From: Diplolepis rosae
Taxonomy: Eukaryota > Arthropoda > Insecta > Hymenoptera > Diplolepididae
Length of the DNA stretch: 64,000 nt
Assembly (NCBI GenBank): GCA_030998225.1
Contig: JAPYXD010000695.1
Span: forward strand, 787,001-851,000
Direction of reading: 5' to 3'
The notes beneath the pieces were generated by a model. The model was given only the letters and a program-made list of their open reading frames with translations, did no database searches and was not told the origin of the DNA. The position numbers were made by a program, and so were the translations under genes. Below, piece by piece: positions 11,301 to 22,248 of this stretch (positions within the stretch are counted from its first letter, which is position 1; each line of letters opens with the position of its first letter).

Positions 11301-11985
11301 TACTTTAGGCCTCTAAAAAAGGAGGGCCCCATGCTGAAATAATCAATCAACGGCTGAGCTCCACAATGTAACTTATACACGAAGACAGTTTAGTCCAGTT
11401 CTACTATTTTTCACCCGCTAGTTCGGCCACCAGTTCACGAAAAATAGAAGGCAAGTTTAGCCTGAATCATTCAAAGTGACAGAAATACGGTAATTCTAAT
11501 CTTGAATTTGTTGAAGTTAAAATACCAAATCGGATTAACCTATAAACCTTAGAAAAGGATTTATCCTGAATTATCGACATAAGGATTAACTCAGAAAATC
11601 AACAATTTCAATTGACTGGGTACAACTGGAACGAACGGATAAATCAACTAAGGGTAACTGAGTACTAACAAATAATAATTCTATTACTTATTGTTTATTA
11701 TCCATGACATCACTTCTGTTTATAATAAACGTTTCAACATAACCACTTCCTTTTCATTGACTTAATCCGCATCCCTGAGAAAATCTTTCTAACCCTGAGA
11801 TGAAAATTTGAATTTTGAATAAATTATTTCAGAAGAAAATAAATATGAAGAATTATTTCAAATTTTTTTCCTCGTACTTACGTCTACGTGGAGTGAGATA
11901 TCGTGTTAAAACATTCAGAAATTGAAAACGAGGGACACTATTTATATTTTGAGCCTAATAATGAAAAAAAGTAATTTGTCATCAA
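11301..11985. other. Intergenic sequence, nothing recognised
   Basis: No coding frame or element end could be supported. Confidence 0.5.
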
Positions 11986-12600
11986 AAATGGCATTATTGT
12001 TTTTCAAAGTATTCTCCTTTATGATCTATATACTTTTGCATGCGTTCGAACATTTCTTGAGCATTTGTTTGCACCAATTGACTCTTGCATAGTTTTGAGC
12101 TTTTGTCAAACTACGTGGGATCTAACGAGAAAAATGCTTTTTACGGGTACATGTTTATGCAATATTTCATGTATGCTGGTGGAACTAATACCTAAGGTTT
12201 CCTCAATCTCACAGTATGTCACATGATGATCTTGTATTATCAGTTTTTGAACAGCATTAATATTTCCTGGCCCAACAACTGATTTTGGACGACCTTTACG
12301 AAATTCGTCGGCGAGCGAATGGTGGTCACAATTAAACTAGTTATACCAGCGTTTCAATGTGGCATAGGATGGGGGTTCATCGCCAAAAATGGAATTAAGT
12401 TGATCGATACTACATTCTGCAGGTAATGTTGGGTTCATTTTTACATTTTTTATAAAAAATTGTACACAGTTTAAATTTAATTCCATATGCTCAAAAAAAA
12501 AATTGTGATCACAACAAAGTGGTTCTATTGAGCATCCTAAACCAAAATTTTTAAGCCAGCAAAAATTTTTTGATTGAACACCATACAAACTGTGTCAGCC
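11986..12600 (-). pseudogene. Mariner transposase relic, catalytic core deleted
   Basis: Read on the minus strand, the start (12588 downward) includes GDEPPSYATLKRWYN, a typical mariner N-terminal helix-turn-helix segment. Further frames with stops follow, recalling EFRKGRPKSVVGPGN and RSLTKAQNYARVNWCKQMLKK. The sequence then jumps to a typical mariner C-terminus (YIDHKGEYFEKQ) with stop at 11994-11996. All three catalytic aspartates are missing because of this internal deletion, and several stops and frameshifts break the rest. The element ends were not resolved. It would have encoded a DDD transposase; as it stands it is dead. Confidence 0.75.
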
Positions 12601-13989
12601 CTGTAAGAAGATCCAAAAAATTTCGGTTGGCACAATAAAATTTGTTTGTTGCACAAATACCAACAAAATAAATAAGTTGATCATACCAAATCGTTTTCTC
12701 AGTGTACCTGTTTCTATTTATGTTTATTATTATGACTATTTATTACACGTTTGTTGGTATATTCATATGAATGCATTTTTTTCATAAAGAAAAGGAAAGA
12801 GAATTGCAAATACCAAGGGAATATATAGAAGCGCAGCATTCTTATGCCCTTGCAATCAAACTGCTGGAAGTGACGTGGGACGTAAAGCTTCCACGAAAAT
12901 GCAACCTCGTCTTCTCAACCCATCCTGAGAATATGGAGCCTTTTACAGCCGCATCTCGTAAAACGTAAACCACACAGAATGCGCCAGGTCCTCCTTTATC
13001 AGACTTTCAAATTCTTTATTCCCTCTTAGAAGAAAAGTGCCCACACGCAAACGTCCTCTTATTCTTCTTCCTGCTTTGTAGCTCAACATACCGCATTCTA
13101 TTGTTGAAATATAAAAAAGAAATTTGTATACACTAAACTCGTAGTAACTACGTCACACGGTTTTAAATTCATTTTGAAAATTGAAAAAATAACAAATCTA
13201 ATTCCAAAACATCCACTTAATATTTAATTGACCAGTAAATTGAGAAGTATTTTTGGATTTGGATATGTTACTGATATCTTGATGACAATAGAAATAGTTC
13301 TATATTATAATTTCTGATTTATTATATCTTTATTAAAAAAATATTATTATTTTCGGCAGGAAAATGTTCTTTTTTTTCTAAAAGAACTATTAGATGATAT
13401 AGTTTTGTGAATTTTCATATTGAAAATCTCTCATAGTGTATTACATTTATTAGAAATTATTTACTGATTGATAATTTAAAAAATTTCAATGATCATTTTT
13501 TTAGAACTAAATACATTTTATTGAGATGAATAAAAAACGTTTACGAATATTGAAAAAAATAATAGCAATAATAAAATGATAATGGTTTTTTCATTAATAA
13601 TGGAGTCATTTCATAATGAAATTATTATGAAAAATTAGAACACAACGTGCTCCATAAAGTGACATAATTATGTAAATGCAACTCGGGTTTCGAAATAAAG
13701 AAAAATTTAAGCACACGTTTTCGTCAAGTATCTTTCAGGTTATTTGATTTGATGACACTCTGTATGTTATGATTATTGAGTAGGGTTTGTGCATATGCAA
13801 AACGTTAATTGTATAAAAGATTGTAAAATTCTATTTTTAAATATGATGCATTATATTTTACTAAAGCCCACTTTTTCGAGTTCACAATAATTATTTCATA
13901 CGTGTATGTTCACAGGCCTGCTTCAAAATTTATTTATTTCTCAACTTTCGTTAAAGCATTCTTGATGCAAAACTGAAAAAGTATCAAAT
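12601..13989. other. Intergenic sequence with one unassigned small frame
   Basis: The + frame at 12771-12968 (65 codons) has a charged, protein-like composition, but no family is recognised and no splice or promoter evidence supports it. The rest is AT-rich, and 13300-13700 contains only short palindromic AT runs. Confidence 0.4.
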
Positions 13990-15560
13990 TGGCTGGATTC
14001 CCACCACTTCGGTATGCCGATACCTACACCCCTGACACTGTAGAATCACTCGGGATGCCGTCAGAACGGAAGAAATTGGGGCCCAAGTACTTCACGCTTC
14101 TGAAAAATGACTACATTCGCCTTGGAGCGAAACCCTGGTCTCCAGAGTGCTCATATTGAGGGAGGAAGATATCTTACATCCCCTAAGGGCCCTCAACGCT
14201 ACTACAGCCCTGGGGTGATATTTCAGCCTGAACGTGGACTCCCTGTTAGTAAGGATGCGGTAAATGTCTGATCATTTGTACTGTTGTCGTGTGTGTGCCA
14301 GTAGATGCACTCAGTCCAGTAGAGGACGAGAATCTTTCTCATATTGGTCCACGCTACCGAAGATGCTCCTGTTTTTCTCTTCGTTACAGGTAAAACATTT
14401 ATAATGTGCCTGCTATGTTTGATTGGCAAGCCCTATCTTATGTCTGTGATACGCGAAGTTACCGCGGCCAATAAATACTTCTGTTAGGATCTTCACCTCG
14501 GTTCTGCTAAGCCTGCGCATATCTGGAGCTCGTTTGGAGTTTAGATGCTCCCCCATGAGGGTTTTGGTTTGCTTACATGCCGTAGTCTTGTTCTACTCTT
14601 TCTGGTGTTCCTCGACCAGCCACTTGCTAATGTCTTCTGTAACTGACCTGTTTGGAATACCTATTACTGGTTCTAAACCAGTTGGATTTTGCCTTGTCGC
14701 TAGCTTAGCTATTTTATCCACTGTCTCATTACCCGTGATACCCCTGTATCCAGGGATCCAGAGGACTGTAACTTGGTAGTCTTCCGCTAGTTTATTTAAT
14801 ACTTCATAGCATTCCCAGACCAGCATGGAGATAGTCATTAACTTGTCTATTGTCGTGATGGCCGCTCTGCTATCTGAGCAGATGCGGATGTTCCTGCCGC
14901 GGCTATAATCCTGCATTTTGCATGCGCATTGAAGTATGGCCGCGAACTCAGTTTGTAGAAATGTGCAGTGTGGTCCCAACGGAATCATGAAATCTGTGTC
15001 GCTGTTCTTCCTATAGACACCAGCACCCGCGTCTTCCCTGTTCTCGGAGTCGTCTGCAAACCAGTTGTCTCCATCACCTTCGAGATTCGCGCGACCCACC
15101 TTCTAATCTTCCATGCTTAACAAGCTTAACTTGTACTTTCAGTCGATGAGGTACCGCAGAGACGTCCTGTCTTTCGCCATTTTCATGATCGGTCTCTTCG
15201 CGATGTTGGCGGTGGTTCTTAGTTTTTTTGAGATCACTGTACTATTGTTTTCACCAATTCTCCAGGCCGCTTTGCCAGCCTTAGCTGTGACGGTATGGTG
15301 CAGGGGCTCTAACCCCATTAGTGCTTCTAACGCCGTCGTGGGTGAGGACTTCGAAGCACCAGCGATCCCTCTAAGTATCAGCCGTCTAAGCCATTTCAAA
15401 CTCGCCACAGCTATCTTCTGCTTGTCTCTGCTCCATCGGACCACCGATGTATAGGTTAGCCTGGATTGCAGAATCGCCTTGAGGATCCACAGCAGTGTGT
15501 CGGGTTTCAGACCTCAATTGCTCCTAATGGCTCTTCTGTACAGTCATAGGGTTGCTATAA
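13990..15560 (-). pseudogene. 5'-truncated non-LTR retrotransposon with RNase H domain
   Basis: On the minus strand, in order: about 15540-15139 carries a C-terminal reverse transcriptase/thumb-like region (TLLWILKAILQSRLTYTS, then VRWSRDKQKIAVASLKWLRR). 15099-14593 is an RNase H domain with FADDSE, TEFAAI, CSDSRAAI and GNETVDKIAK, matching the D-E-D-D catalytic positions. The downstream part recalls the end of such proteins (RGNFAYHRHKIGLAK). Frames are interrupted by several stops. The catalytic FADD part of the reverse transcriptase is absent, so the copy is 5'-truncated as usual for LINE-type insertion. RNase H points to the I/LOA/R1/Jockey side of non-LTR elements; the clade is not settled. 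The + strand frames at 14534-14779 and 15113-15454 are antisense shadows. Confidence 0.8.
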
Positions 15561-15764
15561 ACTTATTGCACTTTTTTTCAAAGTGAATTAATTTTAGAAC
15601 AGCCTAAAAGAACCTGGATCTTGAGATTTTTTCTATAGCATAGAACAAATTTATAATTCAGAATCGAATATAAATTTATAATCAATTATCAGGTGTACAA
15701 ATAGGTTTCCGCCATTTGACAAAAGTTAGCGTCACCAACAAGTTTTGGTTGAAATTGATAAATG
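15561..15764. other. Short AT-rich spacer
   Basis: Nothing recognised between the retrotransposon fragment and the mariner end at 15767. Confidence 0.5.
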
Positions 15765-15766
15765 TA

Positions 15767-16304
15767 CCACTGTGGGCAAAAACTAAGGTGAATTTTGTTA
15801 TAAAATTAAAAATCTTTATTTATTTATCCAAATCAATTTCAACCCTTTCAAAGTGACCTCCTCCCGATATAATGCACTTATGCCAACGTTTTTTCCAATC
15901 GTCGAAACACTTGTTAAATTCGATTTCCGGAATTGCCTTCAAAGCCTTCTTCGATTCGGCTTGTATATCTTCAATCGTGTCAAAACGGTGTCTTCGGAGT
16001 GGTCTTTTGAGTTTGGGGAATAAGCAGAAGTCACACAGAGCCAAATCAAGTGACTATGGTGGTTTTGGAAAGATATGCATTGAGTTTTTGGCGAAATGGT
16101 CACGAAAAACGAGTGCAGTGTGAGACGGCGCATTATCGTGATGCAAAAACCACGAGTTGTCTGCCCAAATATCTTTTGAAACGGTGTTAAGTGATCCTCT
16201 TGAAATGCCAATAGTGTCAGCAAGGTCTCTAATTGTCAATCGACCATTTTTGTGCACTAATTCTTTGATTTAATTGACGTGATGCTCGTCAGTTGATCGT
16301 GTCA
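15767..16304 (-). pseudogene. Internally deleted mariner, 3' half plus HTH region
   Basis: The terminal repeat CCACTGTGGGCAAAAACTAA starts after TA at 15765-15766 and matches the ends of the mariner at 57861-60041. The minus strand encodes the HTH part (LTIRDLADTIGISRGSLNTV). It then jumps directly to the block with SWFLHHDNAPSHTA, where the D is the second catalytic aspartate, and on to the C-terminus (EFNKCFDDWKKRWHKCIISG). The first catalytic aspartate lies in the missing piece. The copy at 58 kb has the same junction. The N-terminal side is cut off at 16304 by the TIR element that begins there. Confidence 0.8.
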
Positions 16305-17756
16305 CAGTGGTCCCGATCCCGGAAAAGCTGGCCAAAAATCATTCTTCCATTTTAAGGTTTAGTTCAACCTAGTTTCATATAAAATGCCATGGTGCATACT
16401 TCTGCGGAAGAGACTGCACCTTATATGAAGTTTATTTTCTTGTGCATCAGCGCATAGTCACGTTTCGCGGAACAGCTGTCTTTTTGTGTTTCTTTACGGT
16501 AAAATTGTACTCGCTGTCATCGTTACAGAAAAGTTTTCTAGTTGGAAATTAGCATCGTTTGATATGGATAACACCCTCCTAGGTAAGTGTAGCATTTTCA
16601 TTAATACTGCATTGTGAAATTTATGTGTTTATCATGTGCATGATGCAATATTAGCTGCAAGAGGATCAGTTTCGTCAATTCGTAGAGCTACAAATAACGT
16701 ACTAACAGATACCGCTTTACGATTTCAGTATAATTATGTATAATCGAGTCTCCTAAGCGCTTGAAAAAATTCAGCTGCTGGTAGCTGCTGGTTTAGGTTA
16801 TATCGATATTTTCGTGGCGCGCCCCATGGCCGCCACAGGCACCGTGCGTGGGCCACGCGCGCTATTATCTATTTCGCGAACCAACCGGTCCAAGGACTCA
16901 GAGGCATGTTCATTCGAGGTCATTCCCTCTCCCAAAACTTTTTTATGTTTCTATTTAATTCACGTACATTTTTAGGGAATATTGATCTCATTATATGGAC
17001 ATGATATTTAATAGAATAAATCTATACTTAACTGATGTAATTAGTCGTTGGTACTAATACAATTAGAGTAAGTCACCATTCCGGTTATTGATTATTCACT
17101 ATATATTAGTAACTGAGTTTCCGCTTTTTAAATTGGTAAATTTTTACGAACAATTAATGCGCATGATGTACAGTTAAGAAAATATTTCGAAACAGCGAAT
17201 TAATGTTTCCATCACTCGTCTGGAAATTTTCAACATCACCAAGGATGTTCGACAGAATGGATGGAAACTCAAATTCAAATACTAGAGAATCCTTGTTTAC
17301 AATAAAGTCAGCAATTTTGAATCAGATATTATAAATTTATGAATTATTTCTTACACTTTGCAATCAGGAACTTTAAAAAGCATCCAGTCAAACATCTAAA
17401 GCGTATCTTATATTTTTTAAAACTAATTGCCAATTTCAGATCCGCCAATTTCAATGTACAAATTTTTAAGTTAATTTCTATACAAGAATTGAATACAAGA
17501 ATTTTTAAAATAATTTGGTCAATTTATTTATGAGTTTCCCAATAAGAGACATCGAAACCTTCAAAATTAAAAATTTTAAACGATTCCATGGTTATTTTCC
17601 AATAATTCGGACCTTTTGGAAATGTTTAAAAACGAATTTCCAAATTTCATTCTCAAAATCGTGGTCACCGACATCAAAAACCAAAGTATGATGAGTTTCA
17701 GACAAACCCGAACCTTTACCGACTTTTGGCCAGCTTTTTCGGGATCGGGATCACTG
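16305..17756. mobile_element. 1.45-kb TIR element (hAT-like ends)
   Basis: Terminal inverted repeats of about 36 bp with three mismatches start CAGTGGTCCCGATCCCG on the left and CAGTGATCCCGATCCCG on the right (complement). Both continue AAAAGCTGGCCAAAA. CAGTG ends resemble some hAT elements, but no matching 8-bp target duplication is visible, so the class is uncertain. Inside, ATGGATAACACCCTCCTAG at 16564 is followed by GTAAGT, which looks like a first exon with a splice donor. No transposase frame follows and the rest is AT-rich. The right end lies 77 bp before the TATA box of the cysteine-rich peptide gene. Confidence 0.7.
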
Positions 17757-17832
17757 GGCGTTCCAAGATTAACATAAGGAATAAATTGCTGTGGGAGAAG
17801 TTATTCGAACTGCTAAAGGCCTTCGAGTGTAG

Positions 17833-17861
17833 TATAAAAACAGATTTATAATCTGTTCAGT
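17833..17861 (+). promoter_or_regulatory. Core promoter: TATA box and TCAGT initiator
   Basis: TATAAAA at 17833-17839 is followed by TCAGT at 17857-17861, about 26 bases from the T of TATA to the initiator A. This is close to the usual insect arrangement. Transcription from 17859 would leave a 22-base 5' UTR before the ATG at 17881. Confidence 0.6.
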
Positions 17862-17880
17862 ATGTCATTTGAAAACCAAA

Positions 17881-20800
17881 ATGTTTGCTTATATGTGTCG
17901 CGTATCTACCATTTTATTAATCCTCGCTATCGTTGGAGTATTTTGTAAGTACATTAAGACATATTTCTCTAGTTTCATATGAATATGCTGCAGTCAAAAA
18001 GTATTTTTTCGGTTCAACCATACATATTGTTGCAAAAATAAGGTTTTTCTACTAGTGGGTCAAAGCTACTAGCTACTAGCTCTGAAAGCATGGAACTTAG
18101 AACTTTTTTAGCATGAAGGGGTCCCTGCCTAAAATGTATGAATTTTTCACTAGGATAGAAAGAACGAAACCTGCTACAAAAGCATGACCAGTGCTTTTGC
18201 TATTATAGTTAGCTAATTTTTTCCGTCTAGTTGCACAATATACTATTGTATATGCATCAAAATAATTAGAACTTTCCTTTTGTTGCCAAAAAGAGAAAAT
18301 ATTTGATACATCTTTATTGTTTTGTTTTATTAATTTTAAATAAACACATCTACATATGCCTTCGAATGTGATACTAAATTTGATGGGTGCTTGTAACATA
18401 TCTTTTCACTAATAAAAATCAACGTAGTCATTTCTTCCGTTAAACAATAAATCAATAATTACAGAAAAAATACAAATACCGAAAGAATGCAACATTTTGT
18501 GGTAACTTATTCTTATGAAGGGTGTCCCATCACGTGTGGAACAGCCGTTAATGATGAATATAAAACTGAAAAAGAACTTAAAAAGTCCTCTTATAAAAAT
18601 TTGTTGGAACTTATAGTTTTTGAGCTACAGAGATTCGAAGTTAGGTAGAAAGTCTTATTGCAGGAGAGAGATGTAAAACCTTGTCTCTGTCTTACACTGA
18701 AAGAAATGCTTGGGATATATCAGCCATATGAATATAGCTGATTGTTTTTAAGTAATTCAACAAAATATATTTGACAGTTAAACAAAAATATTGCTGCAAT
18801 AGTAATTCATATGTTTGGAATACTCATACAGGCTGAACTAATACAAGCAAACCTTGGTTTTCGGTAAATTTCCAATATAATATGGGTCAAGGAACCACAA
18901 TTATGTCTGTATCGTCGAATATTGTTTTTCAGTGTACAATAAGATTTTCCATTCCACTTCAAATCTTTGTAGCTTAAAGACTATACTAGACTGACGAGAT
19001 TTTTTGGTATTTAGTTTGGTAATTGGATAAAATTATTTCCAAATAAAATATAAAACGTACAGGGACAAAACCTTCAGAACGCTAACATTTTCAAAACATT
19101 CTTTTAAATTATATTTACCGTGAAATTTTAACTTATGTCACTGTATAAAGATTAATTCAAATTCAAATTAGAAGTCGGGAGAAAACAAGTTTTTTCAACA
19201 AAACCTCTAGTGCAAAAATTTCGAATTATTCATTTGAAGATATTATGAGTTTTCAATAACAATGAGACATTTTTTATTTTAATTTAAATTTTAAATAAAC
19301 TATTTTTTTGCATTATTTAACACCTTTTAGCACCATACTATATCAGTTATAAGAAATACTTCTAGCTCTACCCAGGAACAAAAAAGTGAACGTAGCAGTT
19401 GTCTGTTTTCTTTCGGGTGCTTGATTTCGGTGAGTTCCCGCGCCTCTCGCAGTCGGGGTGCTTGTTTTCAGTAAATTCTCACGTCCGTCACCATTGGGAT
19501 GCATTTTTTCATCACAAACAAGCACCCCGATGGTGCGAGGTGAGGGTCTTACCAAAAAAGCAACCCGATCATAAGAGGCGAGGAGGCTAACCAAAAACAA
19601 GCATCCCATAGGGAACAGACAACTGCTACGTCCACCTCGTTGTTCTTGGGTAAAGCTAAAAGTAGTGCTTGACATTGAATGATTACAATTGAATGGCCCT
19701 GCTGGAAACATTCAATACCCTGTTAAAATAGTAATTGGCAGTAATTTTGTCTCTCATGTCACGCAAGAAATCCATTACACGGATAGAAATTTGATAATTG
19801 AAAATACCATTTTCGACGGTAAAACAGAACCATTAGGAATTTCTGCCCGTTAGTCGAAAAAATATGCAACTTAATATAACATGTTTCGGGAAATATCACC
19901 AAGAATGATGGTAAAAACTGAAACTTCATATACCAACTTTTTTTGGACAAGATATACCTTCAAAGATGTGTATGCATATCTTTCGCGTTTAGATTATAAA
20001 AAATCCCATAGGTTGAAATAATACTTTCACGCATTTACGCAATATTATAATCGAAACGTTCGAAAAAGTTCTCATCTGAATTCAAACGTTGGAATCGTAG
20101 ATTGTACTTTTTGTCCTCCTTAAAAACGTTCTAGCAAAGCAGTCTTCTAATACAAATTCTAATCTACAAATTTTAACTGGAAGAATAATCTTAAGTCAAT
20201 TCTTCCAAAAAATATTAAGTATATAGTAAAATAAATAGTTTTATTGTTAATTTTTCAGATTTACAATGTGCCGACGCTAGCACTCCATGTGAAATTTCAT
20301 GTGCTGGTAGAAGAAAGTGCACTTTACAACAAGATTGGTGTAAAACGGTATATAATTACAGTTAGGCTGTTAATTTGAATAATCCAACAGGGAGAAAAAT
20401 AATTGAAATAATTTTACTTGACTCTGTCGGTTAAACTTGGGACATAAGGGCATTTCAACATCTTCTAAATCCTAGTCGAATTAAATGAATTTGATAAATA
20501 CTTAATTCACCCAATGTGAATGATAATGAGCGTTATATAGAAAATGATGAGGGGTTCAGAAAAACGTGGTCGAGGTAAAGGCATCACTATGCTTCAGTAA
20601 TTTAACGTGAAAATATGAGAATATTGATTAGTCATCCGATACACATATAAATAAATACCATATATACATCATATTTTGATTAATAAATATAATAACGTGG
20701 AACATCAGTATCCTGAAAATTCAACACTTTTGTGAAATTAGAAAACTTTTATGTGTGCCCAAGGCGCAGCTTACTTTCATCCGTTCCTGCGTGAACAGGT

Positions 20801-21281
20801 AGGTATTGAAACTAGTCTTGCGACACACGGGTTACTGAACTTCCAGTGAAACCTAGAGTAGAATAAACGGAAGGCTCTAGTATTTTTGAGATTGAATAAA
20901 AGATTGGTTTTTTATAATTATGCTAAGGGTAGTAATATGTACTTCATGAAATCTTCAATGCACGCTTTCATACTTTACTTTATACTTTTGAATTTAACTG
21001 GACTGTGATTCATTCTTGATCATTTGATATAGTACATTAAAAATAATTACAGTGATACTTAATAGTTTCTAGCTTCTCCATATGTCCTAACTTTGATCGA
21101 AAGTTGAGTAAAATCACTCAAATTATTTTTCTCCGTAAAGTTTTAACTGTATACTTGATGATGAAAAGTATTAAAAAGTTGACTTGAGATAAAATCTTAT
21201 TTTTACCACTTTTACTGTTTATTAAAACTAAACTGTTTACATTAATAGGTTTGCGACAAGGAATGTAACAAAGGTGATTAA
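17881..21281 (+). CDS. Secreted six-cysteine peptide precursor (three exons)
   Basis: Exons: 17881-17944, 20259-20347 and 21249-21281, ending in TAA. Splice signals are GTAAGT/TTTTTCAG (phase 1) and GTATAT/AATAG (phase 0). The joined frame is 61 codons. Exon 1 is almost entirely signal peptide: a basic start, then a hydrophobic core STILLILAIVGVF. Cleavage is likely after residue 28 (Ala at -1 and -3), giving a mature peptide of about 33 residues. Its six cysteines are at 32, 36, 42, 49, 53 and 57: C-x3-C-x5-C-x6-C-x3-C-x3-C. The even number and three CxxxC pairs suggest three disulfides and helical CxxxC geometry. It would be exported; a venom, immune or other secreted role is possible but not shown. 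Failure to splice intron 2 would give an early TAG at 20363-20365 and lose the last two cysteines. I recognise no named family. Confidence 0.7.
18695..18934. mobile_element. TA-flanked MITE in intron 1
   Basis: The ends CACTGAAAGAAATG and (complement) CACTGAAAAACAAT are flanked by TA at 18693-18694 and 18935-18936. The CACTGAAAAA terminus is shared with the MITE at 53650-53878. No coding capacity. Confidence 0.6.
19371..19650. mobile_element. Fold-back MITE in intron 1
   Basis: Long imperfect inverted arms begin CCCAGGAACAA and CCCAAGAACAA, flanked by TA at 19369-19370 and 19651-19652. Both arms contain ACGTAGCAGTTGTCTGTT, then repeated GGGTGCTTG/GGGATGC-like words. The overlapping frames at 19343-19711 (-) and 19399-19590 (+) are the arms and not genes. 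Confidence 0.75.
20388..21137. mobile_element. TIR element family A, copy 1 (inside intron 2)
   Basis: Ends read GGAGAAAAATAATTGAAATA and, on the complement, ACGGAGAAAAATAATTTGAG. Both run on into a GGTTAAACTTGGGACATA-like tract. It is internally shorter than the copy at 49538-52111: the left ~250 bp and right ~490 bp match that copy, and the middle is missing. It makes up about 750 of the 901 bases of intron 2 of the peptide gene. No transposase frame. Confidence 0.75.
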
Positions 21282-21308
21282 TCGTCCCCCATTTTTCCGC
21301 CAATTGGT

Positions 21309-21314
21309 AATAAA
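21309..21314 (+). promoter_or_regulatory. Poly(A) signal AATAAA of the peptide gene
   Basis: AATAAA starts 28 bases after the stop codon at 21281. More AATAAA words follow at about 21375-21440. Confidence 0.5.
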
Positions 21315-22042
21315 TGGAAATGGCGCTCGTTTACCATCCTTTCATCACGAAGTCTAGTTTTCACATCGTTTTTGAAATAAATATTAACAAAATAGTTAAA
21401 AGCAGTTTGAAGTCAAGTCTTTTACTGTATATTCGTTTAATAAATACTCCATGAATCTAATGAAATTCTCTTTTGTTCAACCTCCACCCCCTCTGCCGGG
21501 AAAAAATTAAAATTTTAATAAAATGAAGAATGACTGGAACACTCATACACTGAGAAAAAATCCTGGCAATAGTGACGTGCTATATGTAGTTGAAAATGTC
21601 CTTAACTACTTTTTGTGGTTGAATTCAAGCAATGATTGACCCGTCAATGTAGGTAATATTTTTTGAACATCATAAAATCAATAAAATTCCACGCAAATAA
21701 AAAAAAAATTTCAATATATACTGAATGATACTAGTTTTTGGAAAAATATGATTCAGCAAATTTTTATCAACTCATCATATACAGCGTAATGGGGATTGTC
21801 AATTGGCACAGTTTCAAGGATAAGTGATAAGATAAAAAATACATAATTTGGTGCTTTTAACATTTCTTTGCTCAATAGCACTTTCAGAATTTTAAAAAAA
21901 ACATGATGGTTCTAAAAATTACACATTTTTTCAAGGCAAAAGTAATATTACAACTGAAATAGGTTAATCTATGGTGTAATTGTAGTATTTTCTCATCCTA
22001 TTATAAATAAAAATAACAGGCTGCATTAAGATTCTAAATATA
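21315..22042. other. AT-rich intergenic sequence
   Basis: A CACTGAGAAAAAATCC word near 21550 resembles a MITE end, but no partner was found. Nothing else recognised. Confidence 0.4.
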
Positions 22043-22248
22043 CACTCGAGATTCCCTGTAACGAAAAGCTGGAGCATCGGAAACCTCTCTGTAACAAACG
22101 CGAGAGGGATCCCCTCCATATCCTACTTGTTGCTAAGCGCTGTTATGCGCATTATATAATGCGCGCAGTCTGTCTGTCAGTGAGGCTATGTGAATAATAT
22201 ATTTACATAGTTAAAACGGTATAAAAAAGATTTCTGTGAGTATTGAAG

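Noticed and set aside
14534..15454. + strand frames of 81 and 113 codons with hydrophobic stretches
   Set aside because: They are antisense to the RNase H/reverse transcriptase fragment on the minus strand.
19343..19711. 122-codon minus frame and its + strand partner in intron 1
   Set aside because: Both lie across a fold-back MITE; composition follows the inverted arms.
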